Under the pieces are notes generated by a model that saw only the letters and a list, made by a program, of their open reading frames with translations, was not told the DNA's origin and did no database searches. A DNA stretch of 64,000 nt from Isoetes taiwanensis (taxonomy: Eukaryota > Streptophyta > Lycopodiopsida > Isoetales > Isoetaceae). This document shows positions 23,170 to 34,039 of the stretch, piece by piece. Each line of letters starts with the position of its first letter. The stretch's first letter is position 1. The position numbers and the translations under genes were made by a program. Where the stretch lies: NCBI GenBank assembly GCA_021234155.1, contig JAJEKV010000055.1, positions 9,580,082 through 9,644,081 on the forward strand, read 5' to 3'.

Positions 23170-23685
23170 CTAAGCAACTAAGTAAACGCACAAGGCAAAT
23201 TCAACACCAAAAGTTTTATGCTTCAAGGGGATGTAACACAATGCTAGATCCCTATTTTTATAAAGACTTGTGGATTTGGATAATAAGACGAGAGGAATTT
23301 TGGTGATGGGCAACATGATAGTACAAGAAAATGGGACATGGACATGGATAAGCAGCAATTTGCTTATCGATTTGTGACACAAAATCACAAACAAGGTGCT
23401 CTTGCATTTGGGGTTGCTCAACCATGTGAATTCTCGACCATGTCTGCCATAATAAATATGGATAAAAAATCTGACCTTAGCTCCGGAGTTAAAACTACTT
23501 GTGCGCCAACCTGCCAACACAACAGCAAGAAAACACAAAGAACCAGATGCCCATCTGGTGGGATTCTTTCTAGAGATCTTTGAATACAACAAACCTAATT
23601 AAGGCTCCTCTATTTCTGTTACAACGTTAAAATTGTTAAATCTAAAAGCTTCATTATAACCAGAACTTCAGTGATTATTCCAACA
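23170..23685 (-). mobile_element. Ty1/copia LTR (minus strand; lower edge uncertain)
   Basis: On the minus strand the LTR appears to start TGTTGGAATAATCACTG at 23,685, directly after a purine run (GACTAGGGG) acting as polypurine tract and just downstream of a copia pol stop codon. TGTTGGAAT-type starts are common in plant copia LTRs. The other end was not located, so 23,170 is a guess based on typical LTR size. Confidence 0.55.
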
Positions 23686-23697
23686 CCCCTAGTCTGA

Positions 23698-23805
23698 TTA
23701 CAATGAAGATGCCATGCCACGAGTGCTGCAATGCAATCTGAACCTTTCTCTGCACAATGGCTTGGTTAGCATATCAGTTGGCATATCTTCAGTAGATATG
23801 TACAC
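23698..23805 (-). pseudogene. Ty1/copia pol C-terminus, cut by insertion
   Basis: The minus strand from 23,805 to the TAA at 23,698 encodes STEDMPTDMLTKPLCRERF and then a short tail ending MASSL. T..M.AD.LTKPL...F is the classic end of copia RNase H. The frame is open right up to 23,805, where the Ty3 LTR begins, so the upstream part of pol was separated by that insertion. I do not find the missing part beyond the Ty3 element at 32,385, which implies deletion or rearrangement on that side. Confidence 0.85.
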
Positions 23806-26800
23806 TGTTATGCCCAAAATATTTTGAGACCATTGTTCCATATTATGCATGCATATTAATATTTGGCATAACGAAATGTTCTATGGTATATGGGCCATAG
23901 ATACTTTGTGGTTGCATACGTCCCTAGTCTCGCTTAAAGGCGGAGTGGTGCACCATGGTAGGAGAGACTAGGGGACTCATTGCCTTGTTGTATGGCTATG
24001 GGAATAACTTTGGCCATCAAGAGTTTATCTCTTTTGAATAAATGACAAGGCAATATTTTGTGGTATCTTAAGCTAAAGGTATAAATGCACTTAATGGTTA
24101 TATAGAACCATTATAGTTTACAAGAAACTTATCGCGGCCAAGGGCCATAAGCAAACGTTTCTCTTTCTCAACCCCCTGTCCTCTACATACTCACTTACCA
24201 ATGATGTTGTCAAGGACCACGGTATTCCTCTACATACTCACTTACAGGTGTGATGTGATCAAAGGACCGATATCAACCACGCTTTTTATCTAAAGTTGAC
24301 ATTAAAACTCGTTATTTTTGTCCCGATATCACGCAAGCGTGCCCATTGCGGTGTATAAGAACATTTCTTTAGTTCTAACTCTGCGAGGTGTATAAGAACA
24401 TTTCTTTAGTTCTAACTTCGCGAAGTTGGATGTATCATAAGTCCTGCTCGTGGGCGCCGTTGTCCGGTTTCCGCTGGAAACCACCTATTGGTGGCACGTT
24501 TCCAAATAGGAAACCCACTTTTACAAAGGGGTCTTTTTTGGGATTGTCCTGTAAAACCCTGCGATTCTATTCTCTGCGATTCCCATACAAAATGCACAAG
24601 CTCCACTTATTTTTAAAGCGTTTTGTTTTGGATTCCTCTGTAAACCTGTCTTCTGATAATCATTCAGGCTTAAGATATACAGCCGAAAGTGCTGTAGGCA
24701 TGAGTGCGTGAAATTTCTTAAACAAAATTCGTTTTAAAAATTTCTCTGCGTAATCACCCAAAATATGAACAAAAGCTTGGAGCTATGGCAAATAACTAGG
24801 TCCAATTCTGACCTTCTCAATCATTTCCAATCAATTTGCATTTATTCCAAAATAAATCTGGCACCTGTACTGCGTTTCTTATATGTTACAGAATCAAAAT
24901 CAAGACGATTTACCAACTCTTTATTCATATCCCACAGTAAGAACGGAGCCATATTTTGGTTCTCAGGCTTTTCCAAATAGTAAATTGCTACTAAAATACG
25001 AGAATTCTTTCCGGTCTATTTCTTATGTCGAACAACAGATCATAACGAATCAATCCTTGAGAAATTGTTCATGGAGACAGAAAGAATTAGCGGATATTTA
25101 ATTTCCTGTGAACCCGTAGAACCACAGCCAGGATTTTAGCTATAACCAAAGTTAATTCGATATCAACTGGAGGCGTTTAATGGGTAAATCAATGTGTGCG
25201 GACGAATCAAAGCTCCAAATCACACCCAAGGAGAAAAATTGCTTCAAATCAGACCCAGGAAATTTCAACAGAGAAACACAGTATCGAATTTGTTGTCTCA
25301 CATACTCTATCTAATGGAAGCTTAGATCATTTCTTGTATCTGGAATGCGAATTATATCATGGAAACCGCCCCTGCAAACGAAACACAAGGACAGTTAGTC
25401 CATGTAGGCAAAAATAAAGGTGATCAGTATCTCATGAAGATAAATAAAGAACCAAGTGTGCTGATATGGATTATCTCCCCTTCCTAAGCAAGCATTTTGC
25501 TAGATTCTAGCATCTTTAAATATCTAAGCATCCAGAAGCCTATTCTTATTCTTATTTAAAGTTTATTCCTCGCTTTGAAACTTGAGCAACAGAATATGAG
25601 CAATAGAACAGTAAATATCAATTGCCTTGAGAAACTTCAACCTGTATATTTGCACATATGAAAAACTTGAATGTAGCAATGGCCGACATCAAAACCAAAA
25701 GGGTAGTCTATATATGCCATTCAGGTTATCCAAATAAAAAGCCAAATATGCAAAATATGGATAAACTACCTTTTTTTAGCAGGCTTCGATCTATGACTCT
25801 CTGTTTGCACTAATAGAAGCTCAGACTTTTCTGTTTATTGAGAATCTGGCAAGCATTGCTCCGCTGAATCAAAAGCCCCCAGTGTTGGCTGGTATTTTGG
25901 GTTGCGAGAGGGGCCGCTGCATTATCACTGGATCTGGCACACTGACTCACTGTATTCTTTTAGCCTCCATAAATGCACAATAACTGCATATCATAAATTC
26001 ATTATTCTTTTCTTAAAATTTTGTTTGTACCACGTGTCACCATAACGATGCTTCAAATAAATAGCATCAAACAAATATTTATCAAACAAAAATTGACACT
26101 GCAATTTTTGACACCCTTTGCTTTAGCCTCATAAATATATGAGTGATAAAAAGTGTGGAATAAATAGCATCAAACAAATATTTATCAAACAAAATATTTG
26201 ATGACTTGCTTTATATATGAGTGATGGTTTATAAAACCATTGGGTATTAAAAGGTGAGCACCCCTTAAATCGGGGGATGCCAACGGACTCTTACATTTGC
26301 CGGCCAGGGTGAGACCGGGCCCGCTGGATTTGTTCCTAGACGCCACGGCTGCCGATATGCGTTAATACGTGGCCCCGCCATGTGGCGTGAGTTTCAAACA
26401 AAAAGGGACTACCAGGCAGGGGAGGAAGGCGCAAAGGGAGCTTGCCGGATTCAGGAAAAAAGAGAAAGATGGAGTAACTGGATTTGCAGAGACGGGCTAC
26501 CGAGCAAATTGCCGAGATTCGGTGGTAGGCTTCTGGGACGATTCAATAAAGGTAGCCGGTGTTAGTGGTCTCCTACCTGGGATGAGAAGCCTTAAATTAA
26601 TCGGGCTGACTGTGGCAACCCGAAAACACCTGAACTAAATTGATAAGCTAGCTTATCCGGTCTCTGATCAGAATACTGGGTAGCTGAGTGAGCTTCCCGG
26701 TTGTTCACTCATAAATCCGGTTATTCACTCATAAACCTGGTTGTTCCTTTCTATTCATGATGTGTGCTTGAGGTCGATCATGGCAAGGTCACGCCGCCTT

Positions 26801-27549
26801 TATGATACAGGGCGGGTTCTTACGGCTATAATCCCTACATGCCACCCAAAGAAATAGACTCTAGTGTACTGGTGAGACGAATACTTAGCATTGGTATGGG
26901 TCAATGTTAAGGGGGAATCAACAGTCCAGTATCACAAGAGCCTAGTTTAAGTATCATAGTGATACCCAGCTCTGCAAGAGTAGTTGCAGAGAATGAAGAA
27001 GTGCGGAGGTGCTTCTTCAAGGACTTTATGTACATCTATCGATAGATAAGCGTGGCTTATCTAGCAAAGAACCATAGGTGCTAGTGAGGCAAAATCTGCC
27101 ATCGGTATGGGACGGTGTCGGGTCTAACCAACAGCCTAGTAACATAGGGTCTTGAGATGTTTGCAGTTTTCCCTTACTTTGGATCCACCAGCGCGGGGGT
27201 TCTAGACGACGTACTGTCTAGATATGGCGGGGTGTGTCTGCTTGGCAGATGCTATGGTGCGTGTGGTGGATTCTATATGAGTATGCTTGCAGTCCGTCAG
27301 TCATTGCTTCATGTTGACACTATTGGATAACTCTTATGCATGTTACTAACACGTGGAAGCATGTGCAGGCTGTTTGATAGCTAGCGGAGCATACGTGTGT
27401 GTTTGGTTATCTTTTGTGTCATCTTGTTATCTGTATACGTGGTTTTCATGTATATAGCCCCGTGGGAGGCAGTACTTGTTCTGTGTACTCTGATGGTTTG
27501 ATGTAATACAAAGCGAAATTTTTGGTACTAAAATTTTGGTTCGTAACAG
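23806..27549 (+). repeat. 5' LTR region of the chromovirus (3.7 kb, perhaps with an insert)
   Basis: Starts TGTTATGCCCAAAATATT and ends TTCGTAACA just before the primer-binding site. At about 3.74 kb it is long for a chromovirus LTR. Only the first ~200 bp can be compared with the 3' LTR, so the middle (about 24,430-26,250) may be a separate insertion. Open frames in 24,388-25,417 look mildly protein-like, but I recognise no family. Internal near-repeats occur at 24,180-24,250 (CTCTACATACTCACTTAC twice) and 26,880-27,130 (two GGTATGGG..CAACAGYC blocks). Confidence 0.65.
24350..24424. repeat. Tandem duplication, ~37 bp unit
   Basis: GTGTATAAGAACATTTCTTTAGTTCTAACT occurs twice in direct succession, followed by CTGCGAG in the first copy and TCGCGAAG in the second. 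Confidence 0.9.
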
Positions 27550-27550
27550 T

Positions 27551-27563
27551 GGTATCAGAGCCT
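27551..27563 (+). promoter_or_regulatory. Primer-binding site (initiator tRNA-Met type)
   Basis: TGGTATCAGAGCC begins one base after the 5' LTR end. It complements the 3' end of plant initiator tRNA-Met and is the usual minus-strand primer site of plant LTR retrotransposons. Confidence 0.9.
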
Positions 27564-27588
27564 AAGTTGCGGCTTGGACTAGCTGAGA

Positions 27589-28755
27589 TGGAGCACGACG
27601 AGTCTAGTGCAGGCGCACACACTATAGCGGGACAGGCGACTCCTATGGAGGAGGAACCTGATGTACGAGGGCTAGCTGCTCGCGTATAGGAAATCCAAAA
27701 GAACCTGAAGACCATGCAGAAGAAGTGGGGCGAGGACTTGCTGGGGGTGCAGCAGAGCCTCACGGCTGTATTAGACACTCAGACTGCTATGAGAACTGTA
27801 TTGGAGACCCTTGCTGGCACGGATGGCCTAGGGAAGTCTGCGAAGAAAGAAAAGTCTTCGGCAGTTGTGGTGGTGGACCCGGATGTACCTGGTGCTAGTG
27901 CTGCTTTGGAGCAGTCACTGAAGAGTTCCGGATTGAGCAAGGAGGACATACGCAGTCTCGAGCGCACAAAGATCCCGGATTGGGATGGGAAAGATACTGT
28001 TGAGGAGGCGATGGCTTGGATTGACAAGCTTGAGACCAATAAAGGTGATAAGGCGCGGTTGTTTATTGCGCAGATGCGGCTGAAATCGGACGCCTATAGT
28101 TGGTGGAATGGCCCTACCATGAAGAAAGAGGTGAATACTTGGTCCAATTTTAGGAAATACTTTATTGGGGAGTATGCACCTCGGCATAATGCTCGTGATG
28201 CGCTTGAGAAGTTGCAATACTGTAAGTAGACAGGTTCTCTTAGTGCTTATATTAATAAGGTACGGGGTTACATCCACAGGGTTGGAGACTTGTCCGAGGC
28301 TCGGCAGGTTGATTTCTTCCTAGGTGGTCTATCCAGTGTTGCTCTCAAGAAGTAGATAATCGGATTGAAGCCCGAGGATTTTGAGGGGGCGACGATGTTG
28401 GCTTGTCTGCTTGGGGAGGAGGATGAGTCCTTTAAGAGGACGTCTGAAGTTCTCGACGAAGAAAAACAGGTTTTTCAAGAAGAAAAAGTATGAGCAGCCT
28501 AGGCCTAAGTCTGCAGGTGGAGAGTCCAAGAAGCGTAAGGCGGACTCTAAGTCCGGTGGTAGGATGGGGATTTTCTGCTATAGGTATGGAGAGCCTGGGC
28601 ACATCAGTCGTGAATGTTCTCAGCCACAGAACAAGAAAGCTGATAACAAGAAAGCAAACGTGACGGAAAAGGCTGAAGAAGTATTGGAATCTAAGACGGT
28701 TTCAGCCATTGCCATGGAAGAAATTTGGCTGCTTGATAATTTGGATAAGCATTAA
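27589..28755 (+). pseudogene. Chromovirus gag
   Basis: An ATG at 27,589 lies 25 bp after the PBS. The capsid-like region includes KIPDWDGKDTVEEAMAWID and AQMRLKSDAYSWWNGP, typical of plant Ty3 gag (retrotransposon gag family). One continuous frame is interrupted by TAG at 27,687, 28,227 and 28,353, each replacing what looks like a CAG (Gln) codon. A frameshift follows near 28,480. The zinc knuckle CYRYGEPGHISREC has Tyr in place of the second Cys of CX2CX4HX4C, another sign of decay. Gag normally packages the element RNA in virus-like particles. Confidence 0.88.
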
Positions 28756-28799
28756 GCAAAGACATCATGGACATGTTTTGTCGGCCGGGTGATTAGATT

Positions 28800-29000
28800 C
28801 TTAGGCAGAATCATGGGCTGAAACGTTGTGGTGTTATTGGATTGTGGCTCTTCTAACATGTTTATATCTTCTAAGTTGGTGGAAGAAGTGCACCTACCTT
28901 GTGTAAAGACTAATAAGTACAAGGTAAATGGGCCTTTTGTGAGCGATTCTCGTGTGGAGGATCGTAAAGGCTGTTAAGTGCCCTTGTGTATTCAAGGCTA
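28800..29000 (+). pseudogene. Chromovirus aspartic protease fragment
   Basis: At about 28,829-28,890 the plus strand reads VVLLDCGSSNMFISSKLVEE. This corresponds to the retropepsin active-site region (D-S/T-G-A/S), with Cys where Ser/Thr is usual. It lies between gag and RT as in Ty3/gypsy elements. The flanking frame is broken by stops. Confidence 0.75.
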
Positions 29001-29284
29001 CGAGGGAAAAGCTTGATTTTGACCTCTTAGATGTTGGCGGTATGATGTGGTCTTTGGGGATAACATGGTTGCGGCGGTGGGTTAAGCCTCGCAATAGATT
29101 GAAACACTCACTAGGTGACTGTTTGAAAGCACGATGGGCGTGAGATCTATCTGCAAGGGAGTCCTTTGACGGGAGCTTCAAGATCGTGTCGTCGCTTCAG
29201 GTCAAGAAGGTGGTACGTAAATCTTCCAATTAATATTTTCTTCTATTTATCGATGAATGTTATCCTGCTTTTGAGTGCTGTCAT

Positions 29285-30815
29285 ATGAGTGCTGATAGTG
29301 AGGTCATAGAGAATTTAAAAGGCCAGAGGGGGTTGCAGGATTTGTTGAATGAATTTCAGAATGTGTTCCCTGAGGAACTGCCTGAAGGTCTTCCAGCTAG
29401 TAGAGAGATTGAACATGAGATTGATTTAGAGTCTGGATCCAAACCTGTGTTTCGTAGCCCTTATAGATTGTCCATATTGGAACAAGAGGAGGTTAAGAAG
29501 CAGGTTCATGAGCTGTTAGCCAAAGGGTTTGTGAGACCTAGTAAATCCCCTTATGGCTCTCCTGTCATTCTAGTTAAGAAAAAGGACAGATCAGTGCGGA
29601 TGTGCATTGATTATCGTGCCTTAAATAAGATCACGATCAAGAATAGGTACCCCTTACCTAGGATTGATGAGATTATGGATAGATTAACAGCAGCTAAGTA
29701 TTTTTCTAAGTTGGATTTGCGTAGTAGTTATCACCAGATAAGGGTGAAGGAGTCGGATGTTCATAAGACTGCCTTCAAGACCACTTTTGGTCATTTTGAA
29801 TTTTTGATGATGTTTTTTGGACTAACGAATGCTCCTGCTACTTTTTCCAGAATGATAAATGAGGTTTTGCAGGATGTCTTGATACTTTTGTTGAAGTATT
29901 TTTAGATGATATCCTGGTGTATAGCAAAACCTTAGAGGAGCATTTGAATCATTTGCGTTCTGTATTAACTCTGCTCAGACAGCATAAATTGTATGCAAAG
30001 ATGTCGAAGTGTGAATTTTTGAAAGCACAAGTGGAATATTTGGGCTACATTGTATCTGCTGAAGATGTAGCTGTGGATCCCAAGAAGACAGAGGCAATTC
30101 AGTCTTGGCTTGTGCCGAAAAATGTATCTGAGTTGCATAGTTTCTTGGGATTGGCCAGTTATTATCGCAGATTTATCTGAAAGTTTGCCAAGATTGCAGC
30201 TGCTTTGACTATGTTGTTGAAGACTAATGTCCAGTGGCAATGGACGGCAAGGCAGCAGCAGGCAATGGATATGTTGAAGAGGTGGCTGACTTCGGTGCCT
30301 ATTCTGTTGATTCCAGACATGAGTAAACCTTATGAGGTGTACAAGATGCATGTGGTTATGCCATTGGTGCTATTCTTATGCAGGATGGCAGAGTGGTGGC
30401 GTATGAAAGCTGCCAACTCAATGTTGCTGAGAAGAACTATTCCACCTACGAGCATGAGTTACTGGCAATGGTTCATGCGCTCAAAGTCTGGAAACATTAT
30501 CTCCGCAATAAATGCGAGTTTGTGGTCTATACCGATCATAAGCCATTGAAATTCCTGCAAAGCCAGGCCGAGGTAAGTGCAAGACAAGCAAGGTGGTTGG
30601 ACTTTCTTTCTCAATTTCATTTTCACGTTGAACATCTTCCCGGGAAAAAGAATCCTGTTGCTGATGCTCTTTCTAGAGTTCGGGAAGTAAATGTGATGGC
30701 TCAATGTGAAATTGCTTTGGTGTCACAGGTTAAGCAAGCATATGACTTGGATGCCTATATTTTGAGTATGCAGCATCTATCCTTGGGATGTCCAGGATGG
30801 ATTCTGGTATCATAA
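29285..30815 (+). pseudogene. Chromovirus reverse transcriptase and RNase H
   Basis: From 29,285 the frame is intact for 206 codons, with SPYGSPVILVKKKD, CIDYRALNKITIKNRYPLPR, KLDLRSSYHQIRV and GLTNAPATFSRMIN, all RT core motifs. A one-base shift near 29,885 leads to the catalytic FLDDILVYS. RT continues to YYRRFI and a TGA at 30,178 (a likely CGA codon). RNase H is in a shifted frame from about 30,350, with YSTYEHELLAMVHALKVWKH, VYTDHKPLKFL and the end motif NPVADALSR. The essential Asp pair is still present, but the three disruptions prevent a full product. Confidence 0.93.
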
Positions 30816-30819
30816 GAGA

Positions 30820-31430
30820 CGTATTTATGTTCCTGCTGTGGACACTTTGAGGAAGCAATTATTGAGCGAATTTCATGATGCATCTTATGCTGGGCATGGA
30901 GGTGAGTGGAAAACATATGAATCGCTCAAGAGAATGTTTTACTGGCCTAGTTTAAAAGAGGATGTGCAGGAATATGTGAAAGTTTGTGAGACTTGTCAGC
31001 AGGTTAAAGCGGGTCGAGGCAAGACTCCAGGGCTTTTACAACCTCTGCCTGTGCCAGAGGAGAGGTGGAGTGAAATCTCTATGGATTTCATTGTGAAGTT
31101 GCCTCGTACTGTGCATCACTATATTCAGATACTTGTCATTGTGGATAGGTTGACGAAGTATGCATGCTTTATACCTCTGACAAAGAATGATGATGGCTTG
31201 GCGGTGGATGAGGCTTATTTACAGCATGTATTTCCTGCTTTTGGATTACCCAAAGCTATTGTAAGCGATCGAGATGTGAAATTCACTGGGAATTTCTGGC
31301 GTGAATTGTTCTCTGCATTAAATGCACTCTTCAGTTCTCTAGTGGAGATCATCCGGAAATGGATGGGCAAACTGAAAGAGTGAATCACATTCTAGAGGAT
31401 ATCTTTGAGATCGTATGTGGCCACTCATCA
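30820..31430 (+). pseudogene. Chromovirus integrase
   Basis: The zinc-binding N-terminus (FHDASYAGHGG followed by CETCQ) and the catalytic core (SMDFIVKLP, VIVDRLTKYACFIP, KAIVSDRDVKF) are open from 30,838. A frameshift near 31,335 moves the region with the catalytic Glu (HPEMDGQTERVNHIL) into another frame. From about 31,430 to 31,720 the frame decays. Confidence 0.92.
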
Positions 31431-31728
31431 ATCCGGATGGGAGGACTCTTTGCCAATTGTAGAGTTTGCTTACAATAATGGGTTCCAACAGAAGAGCATC
31501 AAGACTAGCTTTGTTTGTGGCTATCTTTGGGAGAAATCGAGGAGGACTGTGATCGCTTGGTTTTGAAGGGCTGAAAATTGATGCTGCTATAAGTATACTT
31601 GAAGGCATAAATGTGACACTTGGGTTGTGTCAATTGCATATGAGACAGGTGCCGAGGATCGGGCAAGGGCACGTGCCAATTTGTCAAGAACACTTAATCG
31701 AGCTAAATGAAGGTCGGATGGTGTACCT

Positions 31729-32160
31729 TTGTGCGGTTTTTCCATAAATCGAAAAGAAAAGCAATATTGCCATTGCTTGCGAGAAAAGAAACCAAAGCTC
31801 TCCCCAAGATACAGTGGTCCTTATAAAATTTTGAAAAAATATAGTGATGTTGCCTTCAAGTTGCAACTTCCACCGAATGTGGACATTCATCCAGTTTTCC
31901 ATGTGAGCCAATTGCGACCAGCTCTAGGGAAAGCTGTGAATGTTGTGCCTTCTCAGGAACACATGGTGGAGTTGGATAGAATTCCTACCCCTAAAAGAAT
32001 ATTGAATTCCCGGATAGTGCGGATGCGCCAAAGAGACCAAATGGAATTTACGGTAAAATGGAAACATAGACCTGTCTCAGAGGCGATGTGGGAGAGTCGT
32101 CGTTTCATGACTCAATATCCGGATATTATCGCTCAATGGTCTGGAGCCGATTCTTGAGGA
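31729..32160 (+). pseudogene. Integrase C-terminus with chromodomain
   Basis: The frame is open for about 140 codons to the TGA near 32,155. It contains KLSPRYSGPYKILKKYSDVA and HPVFHVSQLRP, the standard end of Ty3 integrase, followed by RILNSRIVRMRQRDQMEFTV and KWKHRPVSEAMWESRRF. The latter matches the chromodomain pattern (..I...R......yLVKW.g....ATWE....). Such domains are thought to direct chromovirus integration to particular chromatin. Confidence 0.92.
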
Positions 32161-32167
32161 CAAGAAT

Positions 32168-32384
32168 CCCAGGAGGGAGTAATGTTATGTCCAAAATATT
32201 TTGCAGACCATTGTTACATATTATGCATGCATATTAATATTTGGCATAACAAAATGTTCTATGGTATATGGGCCATAGATACTTTGTGGTTGCATACGTC
32301 CCTAGTCTAGCTTAAGGCTAAGTGGTGGCGCACCATGGCCGGAGAGACTAGGGGACTCGATTGCCTTGTTGTATGGCTATGGGA
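32168..32384 (+). repeat. Polypurine tract and truncated 3' LTR
   Basis: AGGAGGGAGTAA (about 32,171-32,182) is followed by TGTTATGTCCAAAATATT at 32,183, matching the 5' LTR start. Homology stops after TATGGCTATGGGA at 32,384. From 32,385 the sequence is unrelated to the 5' LTR, so the remaining LTR, the 3' target duplication and the other half of the interrupted copia element are missing. Confidence 0.9.
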
Positions 32385-33020
32385 CAGTTGAAAAGGCTCT
32401 CTCATGACTGGACATCTCTGATGCATGGTTGGACCAGGAGTTGTCTCAATAACTATCTTATCTCAGCCTATTATATTCTCAATGCTTCACTCCAGGTACA
32501 AAGGCAGCTGCTGGAAATGCCTCCTGAATGCTTCCCGTGCCTCTAAATTCTCATGATTCCCGTGCCTCCTGTATACTTTTTGTAACAACAACCAAATTAT
32601 TGTAATTTTGTGTATTGACTCCAAGTTATCGCCATGCCCTTTACATGTGCAAAATCTGATTACAAGCATATTGTCTTCCATACTACATTAAAATTAAAAT
32701 TTAAGATAAAAGTTGCAATGCAAACAGGTGACTATAGACCCATTAAAATGATGAAACAACTAGGTCAAATCATATTCAACCTTCATATGATAGATTGTCA
32801 AGGATCGTCTGACGAGTAGGAAAAATATGTTAGTGCCAAGAATTCGATTCATCTCAAACTTGATTGATGATACATGATGACGGTACTAAAAAGTCAGATC
32901 TTTGTCTTCAGGTAGCTCCCAACTACCATCGGGCTGGATAGCATAGTATGAACCAGCCATCACATGTTCATCGACATTGAAGGTCTGACCCCAATTGTCA
33001 TGTACAATTTTGTCAAGAAT
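32385..33020 (-). other. Unassigned region with a coding-like minus-strand end
   Basis: On the minus strand, 33,010 down to about 32,889 is open for about 46 codons, reading ILDKIVHDNWGQTFNVDEHV and YYAIQPDGSWELPEDKDLTF before a TAG. It looks like the end of a real protein, but I do not recognise it and the upstream part is stop-ridden. The rest of the interval holds nothing identifiable. Confidence 0.3.
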
Positions 33021-33149
33021 AGGCCTCAGCTTAACTCACTTCACCACTTAGAAATCTGCATTCTCCCGATTGTCCTCCTCGGCTACAACTGCCATATTAT
33101 TTACTTCCAGAAGGTGGTCGTTATGGGTGATACACGTTTGCCCAACCTT

Positions 33150-33510
33150 GCTTTGGCCGTAGCAATGGGTCCCAATGCCTCAAAGCCTACTGGAAGGACA
33201 AGCAAGCTCAGTGGTTCTCACGTTGGGATGTACAGGCAAACAAATGCGTGCAGGTATAGACAAAGAAGGATCACAATGCACTAAAGTTGTACCTAGATGC
33301 TAGTTTCCTTCGCAAGCTCTGGGATGCAGGTGCTCTGACACATGTTAAGATGACACACTATCAGCAGCAAGTCAATCCTATGCTCACAAGAGGCCCACAT
33401 CAGTACTTGTGCACCCATTGCCCATGAAGAAGCATAGACTTATAGCTTCCATTCGCACGGGTGCACATCGTCTCCGCAGTGAGACATGGCATTGAACTCA
33501 GGAAGCACGT
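33150..33510 (+). pseudogene. LINE-like pol C-terminal fragment
   Basis: In one frame with scattered stops the plus strand reads WFSRWDVQANKCVQV, TKKDHNALKLYLDASFL, RKLWDAGALTHVKMTHY and NPMLTRGPHQYL. This is closely similar to the minus-strand copy at 62,099-62,710. The zinc-binding end seen in that copy is lost here after about 33,430. Non-functional. Confidence 0.7.
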
Positions 33511-33589
33511 GTAACAATCTTTGAGTTTTTGTGCTATTGGCATTAAAAAAAGAATGCTTATTTTGAATAAATGACTTGCTCTAATGGAT

Positions 33590-34036
33590 CTAACATTTGC
33601 ACTCCCTTCTCCATATGTTCATCCCAACTTGTTTCATTTTGTCTTGAACCTTTACGACCAATGCATTCTCCACAGATGACATAAAAGCAAAATTACTGCC
33701 CAACAAAAATATTGGCATGCTAATCCATGCAATGTCAACAAACTTCAATCTTTTCCAGCATTCTTTTTCAGGTTTGGCAGGAGGGAACCCATCTGCCTCC
33801 CATAACTTCTCTGAAATGCTTTGAACAGAAATTATCATGTCTCTATTATATTTACCCTTTCTAAGTTGTGGTACCACTTTTCTCTTGTGTAAAGATCTAA
33901 GCCATCCAACATTCTCTTCCAAAAAATAGCTACTTTTCAAAATATACTTCATGTTCCACCCCATCTCAATTTCTATCTTTTCCTCAGACATGACTAGCAA
34001 AATAAATACTGCCTTCCCTTGTGAAGCCATGTCCAT
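33590..34036 (-). CDS. Uncharacterised 148-codon ORF
   Basis: An ATG-initiated minus-strand frame with mixed, protein-like composition, including SSYFLEENVGWLRSLHKRK, SEKLWEADGFPPAKPEKECW and VENALVVKVQDKMKQ. I recognise no domain and see no adjacent splice or promoter signal. Its length is unusual for this AT-rich DNA, so it may be an exon or a transposon fragment. Confidence 0.3.
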   Translation of the reverse strand: MDMASQGKAVFILLVMSEEKIEIEMGWNMKYILKSSYFLEENVGWLRSLHKRKVVPQLRKGKYNRDMIISVQSISEKLWEADGFPPAKPEKECWKRLKFVDIAWISMPIFLLGSNFAFMSSVENALVVKVQDKMKQVGMNIWRRECKC

Positions 34037-34039
34037 GTT

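Larger units (their letters stand above)
23806..32384 (+). mobile_element. Ty3/gypsy chromovirus, degenerate, 3' LTR truncated
   Basis: A complete domain order is present on the plus strand: LTR, primer-binding site, gag with zinc knuckle, protease, reverse transcriptase, RNase H, integrase with HHCC and DDE regions, chromodomain, polypurine tract, and the start of a 3' LTR. Pol order with integrase after RNase H is Ty3/gypsy, and the terminal chromodomain makes it a chromovirus. The two LTR starts (23,806 and 32,183) match over about 200 bp with roughly a dozen differences, so the insertion is old. Stops and frameshifts occur in every domain, so it cannot encode an intact polyprotein. Confidence 0.93.
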
